This document shows positions 22,103-32,383 of a stretch of DNA of 64,000 nucleotides, one piece after another (the stretch's first letter is position 1; each line of letters begins with the position of its first letter). The notes under the pieces were generated by a model. That model had not been told where the DNA came from. It was given only the letters and a program-made list of their open reading frames with translations, and did not search any database. Made by a program: the position numbers and the translations under genes. Source of the stretch: an uncultured Verrucomicrobiae bacterium (GTDB lineage Bacteria; Verrucomicrobiota; Verrucomicrobiia; Limisphaerales; AAA164-E04); the NCBI GenBank assembly GCA_943788245.1, contig CALSPN010000046.1:64635-128634 (forward strand), written 5' to 3'.

Positions 22103-24016
22103 TTATTCGGCAATGAAAAATGTCTGTGAATTCTCAGGGACCACCGTAAAGGGTGAGCTTGCTTCTTTCACAGGGGTGTATTCACTCGCGAGAGATGCTG
22201 CGCTCTTAAGGGTTCCCACATATTCAATCACCAAATTATTGCCGTCCCTGGCAAACGAGATGATTTCACCTGGCTCAACGGTGCTTGCTGCAGGAAGAAA
22301 GAGGAAGTAATCGAGATCATGACTTGATTCGGCCAAGGTTGTCATACGGAGAACTTCCGTTCCTCCAAGTTCAACTCTTGCCAAAGCGTCTCCTTCTCCG
22401 GGTTGGGAATCTGTTTCTCGCAGGGGAAAAAGTTCAAATGTGTTCGAGTCCGCCGTGGCTCTTCCGGGATTCAACAAAGCGACGGTATTTACAGTCAACT
22501 CGCCTGATTCTGGGTTTTCGCTGACCAGGCCAAGTGAGGCATGTATGGGTGTGCCCTCGGATGAAGCTCTGACAAAAATATGATATTCAAATTTTGAGCC
22601 GTTGGCTGACAAGGGGAATTCCCTTGTATAATTCAACCATTCCCCCTTGTTATTATCTGTGACCGAATGATTAGTGATGACGGAAAAGGTGCCACGCTTT
22701 GTATCTTCTTGGCTGGTTCTCCTGACGGTTTCAACACCCGTGTCCGGGCGATAAGCGCTGAGGGGCTTTCCATTGGTGCTTGGATCTTCAAAATAATCTA
22801 CTCCAAAATCAGTGTCGGCATCCACATCAGTTTCACCAGCGCCATTTCCCCGATTACGATACGCGCCACCAGGATAGGCTCCTGTCATTCCGGTTGGGGT
22901 TCGTTGTTCCCACTGCCCTCTGCCAAAATCGAAGTCTTCGGCTTCAATAAAAAGTAAACCTTCAGCGCCAAAAACCGCAGTGGTGAAACTGGACGCAATC
23001 TCACGTGTGCCTGACTCTGAATCAAAACCAATTGTCCAATCATATTGAGTAAACGCACTCAGTTCGTTGAGCTCGATAGAGACATTCAACGTATCTCCTG
23101 TTAATTGTATCTGAGGTGTTACTGGTTCGCCGTTGAGTGTGGCAGTAATCGAGTCGTTGGAAACGCTCGAAAGATCATGTTTGATTTCTATTTCGAGCGC
23201 GGATTGGTTCAAAAGCACTCCTTTGGCATCGGGAGAAGGGGTTGACCGAACAAAACTAGTCAATGGATCGGGCTGGTTACTGAATGTTCTCAACCCTCCC
23301 TCTGTATTCAAAAGTACGCGGTTCTCTTCCGAATCAAGCGTCCACCACTCAAAGCTCGCATTGCCATCTCCGGTGTACCAGAGCGTACGGAACTGATAGA
23401 TTCCAGCTTGCTCGAAGTTCAGATCAAATCGCGTGGTAATTGCTTCCTGATGTCCGTCCACTTCAGCAATCCTGATGATATCCACCAAGTCATTAACATT
23501 GCCGGTGGTAACCGTGAATCCACCGCTTGCGTTCAGACCAAATGAATAGCTTCCAGGCTCGGGAATCTCCATCAGCATCAGTATTTCGGCTGTCAGGAAT
23601 GAAGTTTTTTCTTCGAACCCAGGTATGCCTGGAATGATCTGTTCCTCATTGGCTGCACCTGCGGCTTTACCGTCTTGCTCCAGATCGACCGCTCCCTTAG
23701 CCAGAAAAGTGTGTCCTAAAATCCAATCCTCCCTTGTTGCTCCCGTTTCCTTGGCGAAGTTTTCCAGTGGAAAACCAAGTGAATCAGGCCGCATTCCGGC
23801 AAGTACTTTTTCGCGTTCTGATTCCGTATTCAATAAATCTTCGTTGGCCTGATGGATACGTATTTGAAAACCAGGCTGCGATAATTCAGTTCTTCCTGAC
23901 AAATCAAATTTGCCCGGTATCTGGATTGGCTCGAGTTGAGCCTGCAAGGTCAAAACCCTAAAACCTGCCGTCAGTAAGACAAGCGCCAAAAATGCTTTGC
24001 TAAGAACCTGCTGCAT
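22103..24016 (-). CDS. Large secreted protein with PA14-like and carbohydrate-binding-like regions
   Basis: Signal peptide; PGSYSFGLNASGGFTVTTG...FEQAGIYQFRTLWYTGDGNASFEWW resembles PA14/GLEYA; later GEWLNYTREFPLSANGSKFEYHIFVRASSEG is CBM6-like. Confidence 0.6.
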   Translation of the reverse strand: MQQVLSKAFLALVLLTAGFRVLTLQAQLEPIQIPGKFDLSGRTELSQPGFQIRIHQANEDLLNTESEREKVLAGMRPDSLGFPLENFAKETGATREDWILGHTFLAKGAVDLEQDGKAAGAANEEQIIPGIPGFEEKTSFLTAEILMLMEIPEPGSYSFGLNASGGFTVTTGNVNDLVDIIRIAEVDGHQEAITTRFDLNFEQAGIYQFRTLWYTGDGNASFEWWTLDSEENRVLLNTEGGLRTFSNQPDPLTSFVRSTPSPDAKGVLLNQSALEIEIKHDLSSVSNDSITATLNGEPVTPQIQLTGDTLNVSIELNELSAFTQYDWTIGFDSESGTREIASSFTTAVFGAEGLLFIEAEDFDFGRGQWEQRTPTGMTGAYPGGAYRNRGNGAGETDVDADTDFGVDYFEDPSTNGKPLSAYRPDTGVETVRRTSQEDTKRGTFSVITNHSVTDNNKGEWLNYTREFPLSANGSKFEYHIFVRASSEGTPIHASLGLVSENPESGELTVNTVALLNPGRATADSNTFELFPLRETDSQPGEGDALARVELGGTEVLRMTTLAESSHDLDYFLFLPAASTVEPGEIISFARDGNNLVIEYVGTLKSAASLASEYTPVKEASSPFTVVPENSQTFFIAE

Positions 24017-24020
24017 TTGT

Positions 24021-24596
24021 CTAATCTACCAAATCCAGGTGACGAAAACAACTCACGATGTGGTCATTTACAACACCTGCGGCTTGTAGAAATGCATAAC
24101 AAATTGTTGAGCCTACAAAAGAGAACCCATCGGCCTTGAGGGATTTACTAACCCGGTCTGATAGCGAGGTTGATGCGGGGATTTGATCCATCGATCGCCA
24201 TTGGTTCTGAAGCGTCTTACCTTCGGTGAAACGCCAAATATACGAGTCGAACGAACCATGTGATTCCTGAATTTTCAAAAACGCTTTGGCATTCTTGACG
24301 GTTGCCTGAATCTTGAGACGGTTGCGAATGATCGCTGGATTGGTGCGGGCTTTCTCAATCTCGGCCGCCGACATGCCTGCGACTTTTTGAGGATCAAAGT
24401 TTTTGAATACCTGGCGAAACGCCTCTCGCTTATGCAGCACGGTTCGCCATGACAAACCCGCTTGAAAGGAGTCCAGCAGTATGAATTCGAACCATTTCAG
24501 GTCGTGATGCACGGGGACTCCCCACTCTTTATCGTGGTAATTCAGCATCAATGGGTCCGATCCCGGCCATTTGCAGCGTTCAGTCTTCTTTTGCAT
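24021..24596 (-). CDS. tag: DNA-3-methyladenine glycosylase I
   Basis: RCKWPGSDPLMLNYHDKEWGVPVHHD, SFQAGLSWRTVLHKREAFR, GFSFVGSTICYAFLQAAGVVNDH. Confidence 0.93.
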   Translation of the reverse strand: MQKKTERCKWPGSDPLMLNYHDKEWGVPVHHDLKWFEFILLDSFQAGLSWRTVLHKREAFRQVFKNFDPQKVAGMSAAEIEKARTNPAIIRNRLKIQATVKNAKAFLKIQESHGSFDSYIWRFTEGKTLQNQWRSMDQIPASTSLSDRVSKSLKADGFSFVGSTICYAFLQAAGVVNDHIVSCFRHLDLVD

Positions 24597-24829
24597 GGAA
24601 GGAGTCTATAATAATCTTACAGCATTTTTCCAGAAATCCTCCTCATTCAGGGGAGGCAAGCTTCGATTACAGGAACTTGGCCCAGGCAAGGTTCATCAAG
24701 AGCTAAGAGATCAGACGATCATTTGAAGTAAGGCAAGGTGGTTGATTTGCCTTCCAAAGGCTGAACGATCCCCTCGCTCCCTTTGCCTGGCGACTTGTCT
24801 CAAATGGGTTTTTCCATCATATTTCAACC

Positions 24830-25279
24830 ATGGCATACGAATGGAAGCATCGACGTCGAGTGGAGTTTTCGGAGACAGACATGGCGGGGATCGTGCATTT
24901 CTCAAATTTCTTCCGTTACATGGAATCTGCCGAGCATGCATTTTTTCGCTCTCTCGGTCACAGTGTGACTCTTTCCGACATTGACGATGCGCTTGGATTG
25001 CCACGAGTCCATGCGCATTGCGATTACAAACGCCCCCTGCGATTCGAAGATGAAGTGGAAATACACCTACTGATAGAATCCGTGAAGCACAAATCCCTTA
25101 CTTACCAATTTCGTTTTTACCGGCTTCAGGACGGCAAAGTCATGGAGGAAGTTGCTCAGGGGCGGATTACCATCGTTTGCGTCCGGAAGGCTTCTGATGG
25201 CGGGTTGAGCGCTTCCTCTCTGCCAGAAGTCATTCGCGACAAAATACAAACTGCCCCTGCCGAACGGCTCATCCCCTAA
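24830..25279 (+). CDS. Acyl-CoA thioesterase (hotdog fold, YbgC/4HBT family)
   Basis: RRRVEFSETDMAGIVHFSNFFRYMESAEHAFFRSLG is the 4HBT-family active-site region. Confidence 0.88.
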   Translation: MAYEWKHRRRVEFSETDMAGIVHFSNFFRYMESAEHAFFRSLGHSVTLSDIDDALGLPRVHAHCDYKRPLRFEDEVEIHLLIESVKHKSLTYQFRFYRLQDGKVMEEVAQGRITIVCVRKASDGGLSASSLPEVIRDKIQTAPAERLIP

Positions 25280-25665
25280 CCCCAATCCAGTTCATCCAGT
25301 TTTCTGCGGTCACGTTTGGTAGGGCGGCCAGTTCCTTTTGTATGCAGGACAACAGGTTGAAGTGCTTTCACATTTGTTTTTGGTCTTAGATCTTCCGGGG
25401 GTGTTAATTCCTCGAGATAGTCTGCTACTTCCTTGGCGCTGACGCGTCGTTCAAGTAATTTCAATACCTTGACCTTACGTTGCACAAACCCGCATCTCGC
25501 TTGCACTGTTTCTCCGATATGGATGAAACGGGCGGCCTTGACATTGTGGCCATTCACTTTGACGTGTCCGGCCTTGCAGGCCTGCATGGCCAGCGACCTC
25601 GTTTTGTAAAGACGAACCGCCCACAGCCACTTATCAATTCTCACGCGTTCATTCGTAACCGTCAT
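25276..25665 (-). CDS. hslR: S4-domain RNA-binding protein (HslR/Hsp15-like)
   Basis: VRIDKWLWAVRLYKTRSLAMQACKAGHVKVNGHNVKAARFIHIGETVQ S4 domain; basic C-terminus GTGRPTKRDRRKLDEL. Confidence 0.88.
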   Translation of the reverse strand: MTVTNERVRIDKWLWAVRLYKTRSLAMQACKAGHVKVNGHNVKAARFIHIGETVQARCGFVQRKVKVLKLLERRVSAKEVADYLEELTPPEDLRPKTNVKALQPVVLHTKGTGRPTKRDRRKLDELDWG

Positions 25666-25704
25666 GATCTCTTTCAGCGGTAAAAGGGAAAGACTGCTGA
25701 AACC

Positions 25705-26229
25705 TCAGTCTTTCCTGAGTGACTTTCTGGGGGAGTTTTCGGCTGCTTCGCGACACGCATCGGCAATCGTTGTCAATTCCTGAAGGAACAACTTTTTGCT
25801 CTCCTCTGACAAGGATTGAAGTACTTCGCGCTGGAGTTCCACAGCGATATCCTTTGCTTGTTGAAAACTATCGGAACCACAGGTTTTCAGCAATATACGC
25901 CGAGCTCTTCGGTCATTTGGATCAATTTTTCGTTCTATAAAATCAGCGCGCTCCATTCGGTCAAGCAACGAGGCTACTGTGTTTGGATCACTTGACATGC
26001 GAGAGGTAAGTTGTTTCTGGGTCAGTCCTTCATTACTCCCCTGAGCCAGGGTGCGCATGACTGTATACTGATCCGGGGTCATATTCAGGTGTGCAACCCG
26101 TCGTCGAAAGGCTTGGTTCAAACCATACCAAGCCCTCCTGAGCAGCATCGGAAACACTGATCTCTCCTTGGGGAATGCTCCGTTTTGCTCTGGGGGGGGA
26201 TTTAACAGAATTTCATCCAGTTCAGGCAT
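25705..26229 (-). CDS. MarR-family transcriptional regulator
   Basis: VAHLNMTPDQYTVMRTLAQ...GLTQKQLTSRMSSDPNTVASLLDRMERADFIERKIDPNDRRARRILL winged helix. Confidence 0.9.
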   Translation of the reverse strand: MPELDEILLNPPPEQNGAFPKERSVFPMLLRRAWYGLNQAFRRRVAHLNMTPDQYTVMRTLAQGSNEGLTQKQLTSRMSSDPNTVASLLDRMERADFIERKIDPNDRRARRILLKTCGSDSFQQAKDIAVELQREVLQSLSEESKKLFLQELTTIADACREAAENSPRKSLRKD

Positions 26230-26335
26230 GGTGCGACTGTCTAATTTATTACGTGTAGGTATTATTTTTTATTGCATCAAAGGGTTGAATGTAGAATAGT
26301 CAACATCATTCGGGAAGCAAATTCAGGTTTCAATC

Positions 26336-26351
26336 ATGCTCGCCCGAGCAT
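26336..26351. promoter_or_regulatory. Candidate operator: perfect inverted repeat ATGCTCG-CC-CGAGCAT
   Basis: 7-bp perfect arms with 2-bp spacer between divergent marR and the PQQ-like gene (start 26369). Confidence 0.4.
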
Positions 26352-26368
26352 CAATTCAGCACAGTCCT

Positions 26369-28670
26369 ATGAATACTCAACATATGCAATTTTCTCACTT
26401 CAAACCGCTTGTTGCCTGCACGGCTTTTCTGCTTGTGCTCAGTATGCAGGCTGCATCGGTCAAGGGTTGGCTTCACTGGCGTGGCCCCCACCAGAATGGT
26501 ACCTCCGATGAAATCAATCTTATCGAAGACATCGAATTGGGTGGAAAAAATCATCTTTGGTCCTTTGAAATGCCCGGACGTGGTGAGGCTGTGATCGCTG
26601 ATGGACGTGTTTATGCCTGGGGTTACGAGGGTACAGGTCCTGATTTACGCGAATATTTGACGTGTCTGGAAGAATCAACTGGAAAAGTGATCTGGCAGTA
26701 TGGATTCAATGATTTTCTCAGCGACACGGTTTACAATCGCTACACGGTCGGGGCAGTGACCGTCGATGAAGAGACAGGTAACGTTTACCTGATGTCTACT
26801 GTCGGGGAAATGACTTGTTTTGATCGGGATGGCAAACTGCTTTGGCAGCACTCGATGATGGAGCGTTTTGGAATGTTGACGTTCCCCAATGGTCGCCGAG
26901 GGGCAGCAGTTATTGATGGAGACTTAGTAATTCACCACTGTATTACCAGCTATTGGGGAGCTCAAGGCCCTGCTCGGGATCGTTTTTTTTGCATTTAACA
27001 AGCGGACAGGTGATTTGGTTTGGTCCAGTACACCTGGTACACCACCCAAAGACAGCTCTTTCAGTTCACCGGTTCTCGGGTATTACAATAACAAGCGCGT
27101 GCTTTATGCGGGGACTGGTTGCGGCAATCTAGTCGCCGTCAACGTACGCACAGGTGACCCTTTATGGAGATATCATTTTTCGTATGGCGGTGTGAATTCC
27201 TCGCTGTTGCTTCATGACAATAACAAGATCATTGCAATTCATGGTAAGGAAAATCTGGACTCATCCGAGGTTGGCCGCATGGCCGCTGTAAAGATTGGTG
27301 CCGAACCTGTAAAGGGTGAGTCCGGTCCTGTTGTCCTGACAAAAGAACAGGAGCTCTGGCGTTTACCTCACGTCATGTTCACCAGCTCACCCGTGCTCGT
27401 CGAAGATAAGGTTTACCAGGTAACCCACACAGGTGAATTGATCTGTGTGGATGCCAATTCAGGTAAAGAACTATGGCATCACAAACTTGAGAATGGTCAA
27501 CTGCACGCGTCTCCGCTTTATGCTGATGGTAAACTCTATGTGCCAATGGGGAATGGTAACTTCTACATCCTTCGTTTGAAAAATGATGGAGTGGATGTGT
27601 TGGACAAAGTGAAATTGGCAGGCGGATGCCTGGGAGCTCCCACGGTGTGGAACGGGAAAATCTACGTGCATTCGATGGAGAAGCTTTATTGTTTTGGGAA
27701 CACTGAAAAGCGCGCCAAGCCAGTGATGGCCAAGACAATCAAACCCAAGATAAGCAAGGGTGAGGTCGTCAGGTTGCAGGTAGTGCCACCCGATGTATTG
27801 CTTGCACCAGGCGACAATGCCCGAGTAAGGGTCACCGGTCTGGATAAAGATGGTTGGGTTGTTGACCGTCGTGTGCGTCCGGACTGGGATGCTTTCATTC
27901 CTCCAACCGCAAAAGTAAAATCAAAAGCGGATGCCTCTTTCACTCGCGGAAACCGGATTCGTGCGGACAAGGAGGGATCCACATCTGCAGGTGCTTTCAA
28001 GGGAACTGATGGTGATGCCTCCGGTATCCTGCGTGCTCGCATTCTTCCTGGACTGCCATTCCAAGAAGATTTCGAGTCTTTCACGATCAATGAAACCTAT
28101 CCTTCAAGCCATCGGGAGGCTGGAGTCAACTATGCCTACCCTCCATTGCCCTGGATTGGGGCCCGCTTCAAGTGGGACATTCGTGATATGGACAGCAACA
28201 AGGTTTTGGTCAAAACTCTGGATAATGTTCTGTTCCAGAGGGCGACTTCGTTTATCGGCCATCCCGATTCTTCCAATTACACCCTCGAAGTTGACGTCAT
28301 GACCGACGGGAACCGTCGCATGAAATCCAACGTGGGTGTTATCAATCAACGCTATGTGATCGCTTTGATCGGGAACTGGCAGGAGCTGGAAATCAGCTCC
28401 AACCATGATCGTATCAAAGTCTCGGTGCCTTTCAAATGGTCCACCAAGAAATGGTATCGTATCAAGTCAAGAGTAGATATTGACGGCGACGGTTCTGGGG
28501 TGGTGAGAGCCAAGGCCTGGCCACGTGACGAAGCTGAGCCTGAAAAGTGGACTCTCGAAGTGCCGCACAAGATAGCTCATCCCAAAGGAGCACCGGGCCT
28601 CTACGGGTTCTCACCTCAAACGCGCTACAGCGTTTATGTCGACAATGTTTCCGTGTATCCCAATGAATAG
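26369..28670 (+). CDS. PQQ-like beta-propeller secreted protein, frame interrupted at a T8 run
   Basis: Signal peptide MNTQHMQFSHFKPLVACTAFLLVLSMQAAS; ORFs 26336..26998 and 27015..28670 fuse as ...ARDRFFAFNKRTGDLVW... if one T of T8 (26983-26990) is removed. Confidence 0.85.
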
Positions 28671-28722
28671 GGATGCGTCTTATCTAGAGTATCTAAATTT
28701 TAAAAGAATAGGTAATAGTCTT

Positions 28723-30259
28723 ATGAATACTTCAAAGATCGTTTTGACGACCGCCATGCTGGCCTCAGTTTCCATGGCTGCATTGGGTGGTGACTGGAAC
28801 CAGTGGGGTCGTACCTCCAATAAAAACTTCTACAGCCCTGAAAAGGGTATTCCTCATGAGTTTGCTCCCGGGGATTTCAAGTCAGGGACTGAGGAAATAG
28901 ATCTATCCACGACTGAAAACGTCAAATGGGTTTCCAAGCTGGGTTCGCAAGCTTACGGGAATGTGACTGTTGCCAACGGCCATGTCTACGCCGGCACCAA
29001 CAACGAAACTTTTCGAGATCCCAAGCACAAGGGAGATCGCGGTATTGTTTATTGTCTGGATGAACAAACAGGCGCATTCAAATGGCAGCTGGTCGTCCCA
29101 AAACTGGGTGCCGGTAAGGTCAGTGATTGGGAGTTTCTAGGTATTTGTTCTTCTCCGGCAGTGGATGGAGAGAAGCTGTATGTGGTATCGAACCGCTGTG
29201 AGATTTTGTGTCTGGACGCCAAAGGTTTGGCTGATGGTAACGATGGTTTCAAAGATGAAGCGTCCTACATGGCCGGTCCCGGCAAGCCCCCCCATTACTC
29301 CCGGTGTAACCGATGCAGATATTCTGTGGGTCTTTGACATGCGAGAGGAGCTTGGCGTTTTCCCTCACAATATTGCCAGTAGTTCTGTCGTCGTTGCTGG
29401 TGACTATGTCTATGCCACCACATCCAATGGACAGGATTGGTCTCATCTCAATATTCCTTCTCCCATGGCTCCTTGTCTGGTCGTACTGGACAAGAACACA
29501 GGTGAATATGTAGGTGAAGAGTCATCCGGAATCAGTCGGAACTTGATGCACTGTAACTGGTCTTCACCCGGCTATGGTGAAATAAACGGAAATGGTATGG
29601 TTTTCTTTGGAGCAGGAGATGGTGTCTGTTACGCATTCAATCCAAAGCCCGTACCCGATGGTGACCTAGCCATACTGGAAGAGGTTTGGAAATTCGATTG
29701 TGTGCCCGACAAATACAAAATGGAGAATGGTGAACCCATCAAGTATCCGGCAGCAGAAGGTCCCAGCGAATTGATTTCGACACCCGTTTTCTACAAAAAC
29801 AGGGTCTACATCGCGATTGGTCAAGACCCTGAGCATGGTGAAGGTGTTGGTAATCTCATCTGTATTGATGCGTCCAAGAAAGGTGATATTACCAAAGATG
29901 GGGCGATTTGGAGTTACGACAAAATCAACCGCACTATTTCAACCTGTTCGATAGACCCTGAAACAGGCCTGTTGTTCATGTCCGATTACTCAGGGTTTGT
30001 ATACTGCCTTGATGCTGAAACTGGTCAGGAATACTGGGTTCATGACATGAAAGCACATATGTGGGGCTCGACCCTGGTTGCCGACGGGAAGGTATTTCTC
30101 GGAGACGAGGACGGTGATCTGGTTGTCCTTGCTGCTACCAAGGAAAAGAAAGTTCTTAACGAAGTCTATTTTGGTGCCCCCATTTACTCAACTCCGGTAG
30201 TTGCTAATGGTACGTTGTACGTTGGAACGCAGACTCATCTCTACGCCATTGGTAAATAA
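28723..30259 (+). CDS. Second PQQ-like beta-propeller secreted protein, frame interrupted at a C7 run
   Basis: Signal peptide MNTSKIVLTTAMLASVSMAALGG; the two ORFs fuse as ...GPGKPPITPGVTDADILWVFDM... if one C of 29287-29293 is removed. Confidence 0.85.
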
Positions 30260-30272
30260 TCATGTTTAGTCA

Positions 30273-30305
30273 TCAGGAGAGTGGCCTGCGCCTCTCCTGA
30301 TTTCT
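30273..30305 (+). terminator. Possible terminator/attenuating hairpin after the PQQ-like genes
   Basis: Stem TCAGGAGAG...CTCTCCTGA with short T-rich tail. Confidence 0.5.
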
Positions 30306-30371
30306 CGAAAAAGCCATCTTCGGAAATTTGTAAATAAGAAACTCCTCTGTTCACACCCTTATCCCGATAAA

Positions 30372-30620
30372 ATGAAAAATAACGGTTGGATTGTCTGGCT
30401 TGGAACCCTCGCCCTTTTACTCCTGCACCAGGACTTTTGGTTTTGGGATAACTACGAAACGGAGGTCTTTGGCTTCATGCCCATTGGGTTGGCCTACCAT
30501 GCAGGCTTTTCCATTGTCGCTGCTCTATGGTGGGGAGCTGTCATGAGCTTTGCGTGGCCTCATCATCTGGAAGCTTTGGCTGAAGAACAGGAAGAATCAA
30601 TCTCAACACAACGACCATGA
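30372..30620 (+). CDS. DUF3311-like small membrane protein
   Basis: 82 aa, two hydrophobic segments (WIVWLGTLALLLLHQDFWFWDN; GFMPIGLAYHAGFSIVAALWWG), overlaps the start of the SSS transporter gene, a common pairing. Confidence 0.65.
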   Translation: MKNNGWIVWLGTLALLLLHQDFWFWDNYETEVFGFMPIGLAYHAGFSIVAALWWGAVMSFAWPHHLEALAEEQEESISTQRP

Positions 30621-32332
30621 CACCTCTGATTATCATTGTTTGTTACTTGGGGCTTTTGCTGGCTCTGGGAATCATCAGTAGCAGATCCTTCCGCGGTACG
30701 AGCAAGGACTACTTTGTGGCCAGCCATTCGATAGGTCCATTCCTCCTATTGATGAGTGTTTTCGGGACGACCATGACCGCTTTTGCCTTGGTGGGTTCCA
30801 CTGGGAAGGCTTTCGAAAGAGGAATCGGTGTCTATGGGCTGATGGCTTCTATCAGTGGTCTGGTCCATGCAGCCGTTTTCTTCCTGATAGGCATTCGTCT
30901 CTGGGTTTACGGGAAAAAGTACGGATTCGTTACGCAAATTCAATTTTTCCGAGCTAGGTTTGATTCTCAACGTATTGGATACGTCCTGTTTCCAATACTC
31001 GCCATGCTGGTCGTTCCCTACCTCTTGATTGGGATTATTGGTGCTGGCAAAACCGTGTTGCCGGTTACTGCTGGTGCATTTCCCGATCTATTCCCCAATG
31101 CGGCCACCCCTCAGTTTGCCGGTGGCATTCCGGTCTGGCTTACGGGTTTAGTCATTTGCGGAGTCGTGATGACCTACGTGTTTCTTGGTGGTTCGCGTGG
31201 AGCGGCATGGGCGAATACATTTCAAACGATAGTTTTCATGGCCATGGGGCTGGTTGCTTTCGTTTTCATTGCAAACAGCCTGGGCGGATTGACCAATGCT
31301 TCCAAAGTCGCCATTCAAATAAACGATCAAGGTGAAGTAGTTCAACCCTACAGGTGGGATGCTGCAAACAATCAACTGGTAGCCAATGATCCGCCCAAGG
31401 TTGTGGGACGGATCATCGAGGGGGAAAGCGACACAGCGGGATCTTATTCACCGCGCCCGTTGTTGAGTCGTCAAGTGACCACGGTTGAACTGGAGAATGT
31501 AAATAAGAAAACAGGTGAGGTTAGAACATTCACACGTGAGTATGGTATGTCCACATGGATGTTCATGACATATCTATTCATCCCCCTCAGTGTGGGGATG
31601 TTTCCTCATTTGTTTCAGCATTGGTTAACCGCCAAAAGTGCGCGTGCATTCAAACTGACGGTTCTTGCGCATCCATTGTGTATCCTGATTGTTTGGGTGC
31701 CCTGCGTATTGATCGGTATTTGGGCGACGGGTATTTTGCCCCCGCTGGATCCCACCAAAGTAAGTGGAGTATTGGGGCAGATGGTCGCGCGACTGGTTTC
31801 AAGCCCAATACTCAGTGGGTTTCTCATAGCAGGTATTCTGGCGGCCATCATGTCTTCACTGGATTCTCAGTTTTTGTGCCTGGGAACGATGTTTACCAAT
31901 GATATCGTCATTCATAAATTGGGTAGTGGTAAACTCAGCGATCGTCAGGTGATTTTGATCGCCCGTGGATTTGTTGTTGGCATCGTCACACTCACCTACC
32001 TTTTGTCGCTGGTCGCTCCACAAAACGTATTTGACCTGGCTGTATGGTGTTTCAGCGGTTTTGGTGCTTTGTTCCCCCTCGTGTTCGCTGCGGTTTTTTG
32101 GAAGCGTGTCACCAAAGCAGGTGCCTATGCCTGTATCTTGGCAGCCACGCTCAGTTGGTTTTACTTTTTTGCCAAAAGCGGTTTCGGCTCCGAGCTGGTA
32201 CTCGGGCCTGGAATCATGCCGGTAGCAGTATGCTTTCTCATTTCCACCGCAGCATTGATCATTGTTTCCTTGATGACGCGCCCTCCAAGCGAGGAAACCA
32301 TCAAGAAATTCTTTCCCGATAAAGCTTCTTGA
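30617..32332 (+). CDS. Sodium:solute symporter family (SSS) transporter
   Basis: 571 aa multi-TM protein; SSRSFRGTSKDYFVASHSIGPFLLLMSVFGTTMTAF, AGILAAIMSSLDSQFLCLGTMFTND typical of SSSF. Confidence 0.9.
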   Translation: MTPLIIIVCYLGLLLALGIISSRSFRGTSKDYFVASHSIGPFLLLMSVFGTTMTAFALVGSTGKAFERGIGVYGLMASISGLVHAAVFFLIGIRLWVYGKKYGFVTQIQFFRARFDSQRIGYVLFPILAMLVVPYLLIGIIGAGKTVLPVTAGAFPDLFPNAATPQFAGGIPVWLTGLVICGVVMTYVFLGGSRGAAWANTFQTIVFMAMGLVAFVFIANSLGGLTNASKVAIQINDQGEVVQPYRWDAANNQLVANDPPKVVGRIIEGESDTAGSYSPRPLLSRQVTTVELENVNKKTGEVRTFTREYGMSTWMFMTYLFIPLSVGMFPHLFQHWLTAKSARAFKLTVLAHPLCILIVWVPCVLIGIWATGILPPLDPTKVSGVLGQMVARLVSSPILSGFLIAGILAAIMSSLDSQFLCLGTMFTNDIVIHKLGSGKLSDRQVILIARGFVVGIVTLTYLLSLVAPQNVFDLAVWCFSGFGALFPLVFAAVFWKRVTKAGAYACILAATLSWFYFFAKSGFGSELVLGPGIMPVAVCFLISTAALIIVSLMTRPPSEETIKKFFPDKAS

Positions 32333-32383
32333 GCATTTTTACTTTCGTTTTTCAATTATTGAGTCAACTTGACCGTATGCACT

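Noticed and set aside
26983-29293. Phase variation through homopolymer tracts in the PQQ-like genes
   Set aside because: Tracts are short and all breaks in the window share the same +1 sense, including non-homopolymer ones; sequencing or assembly error is simpler.
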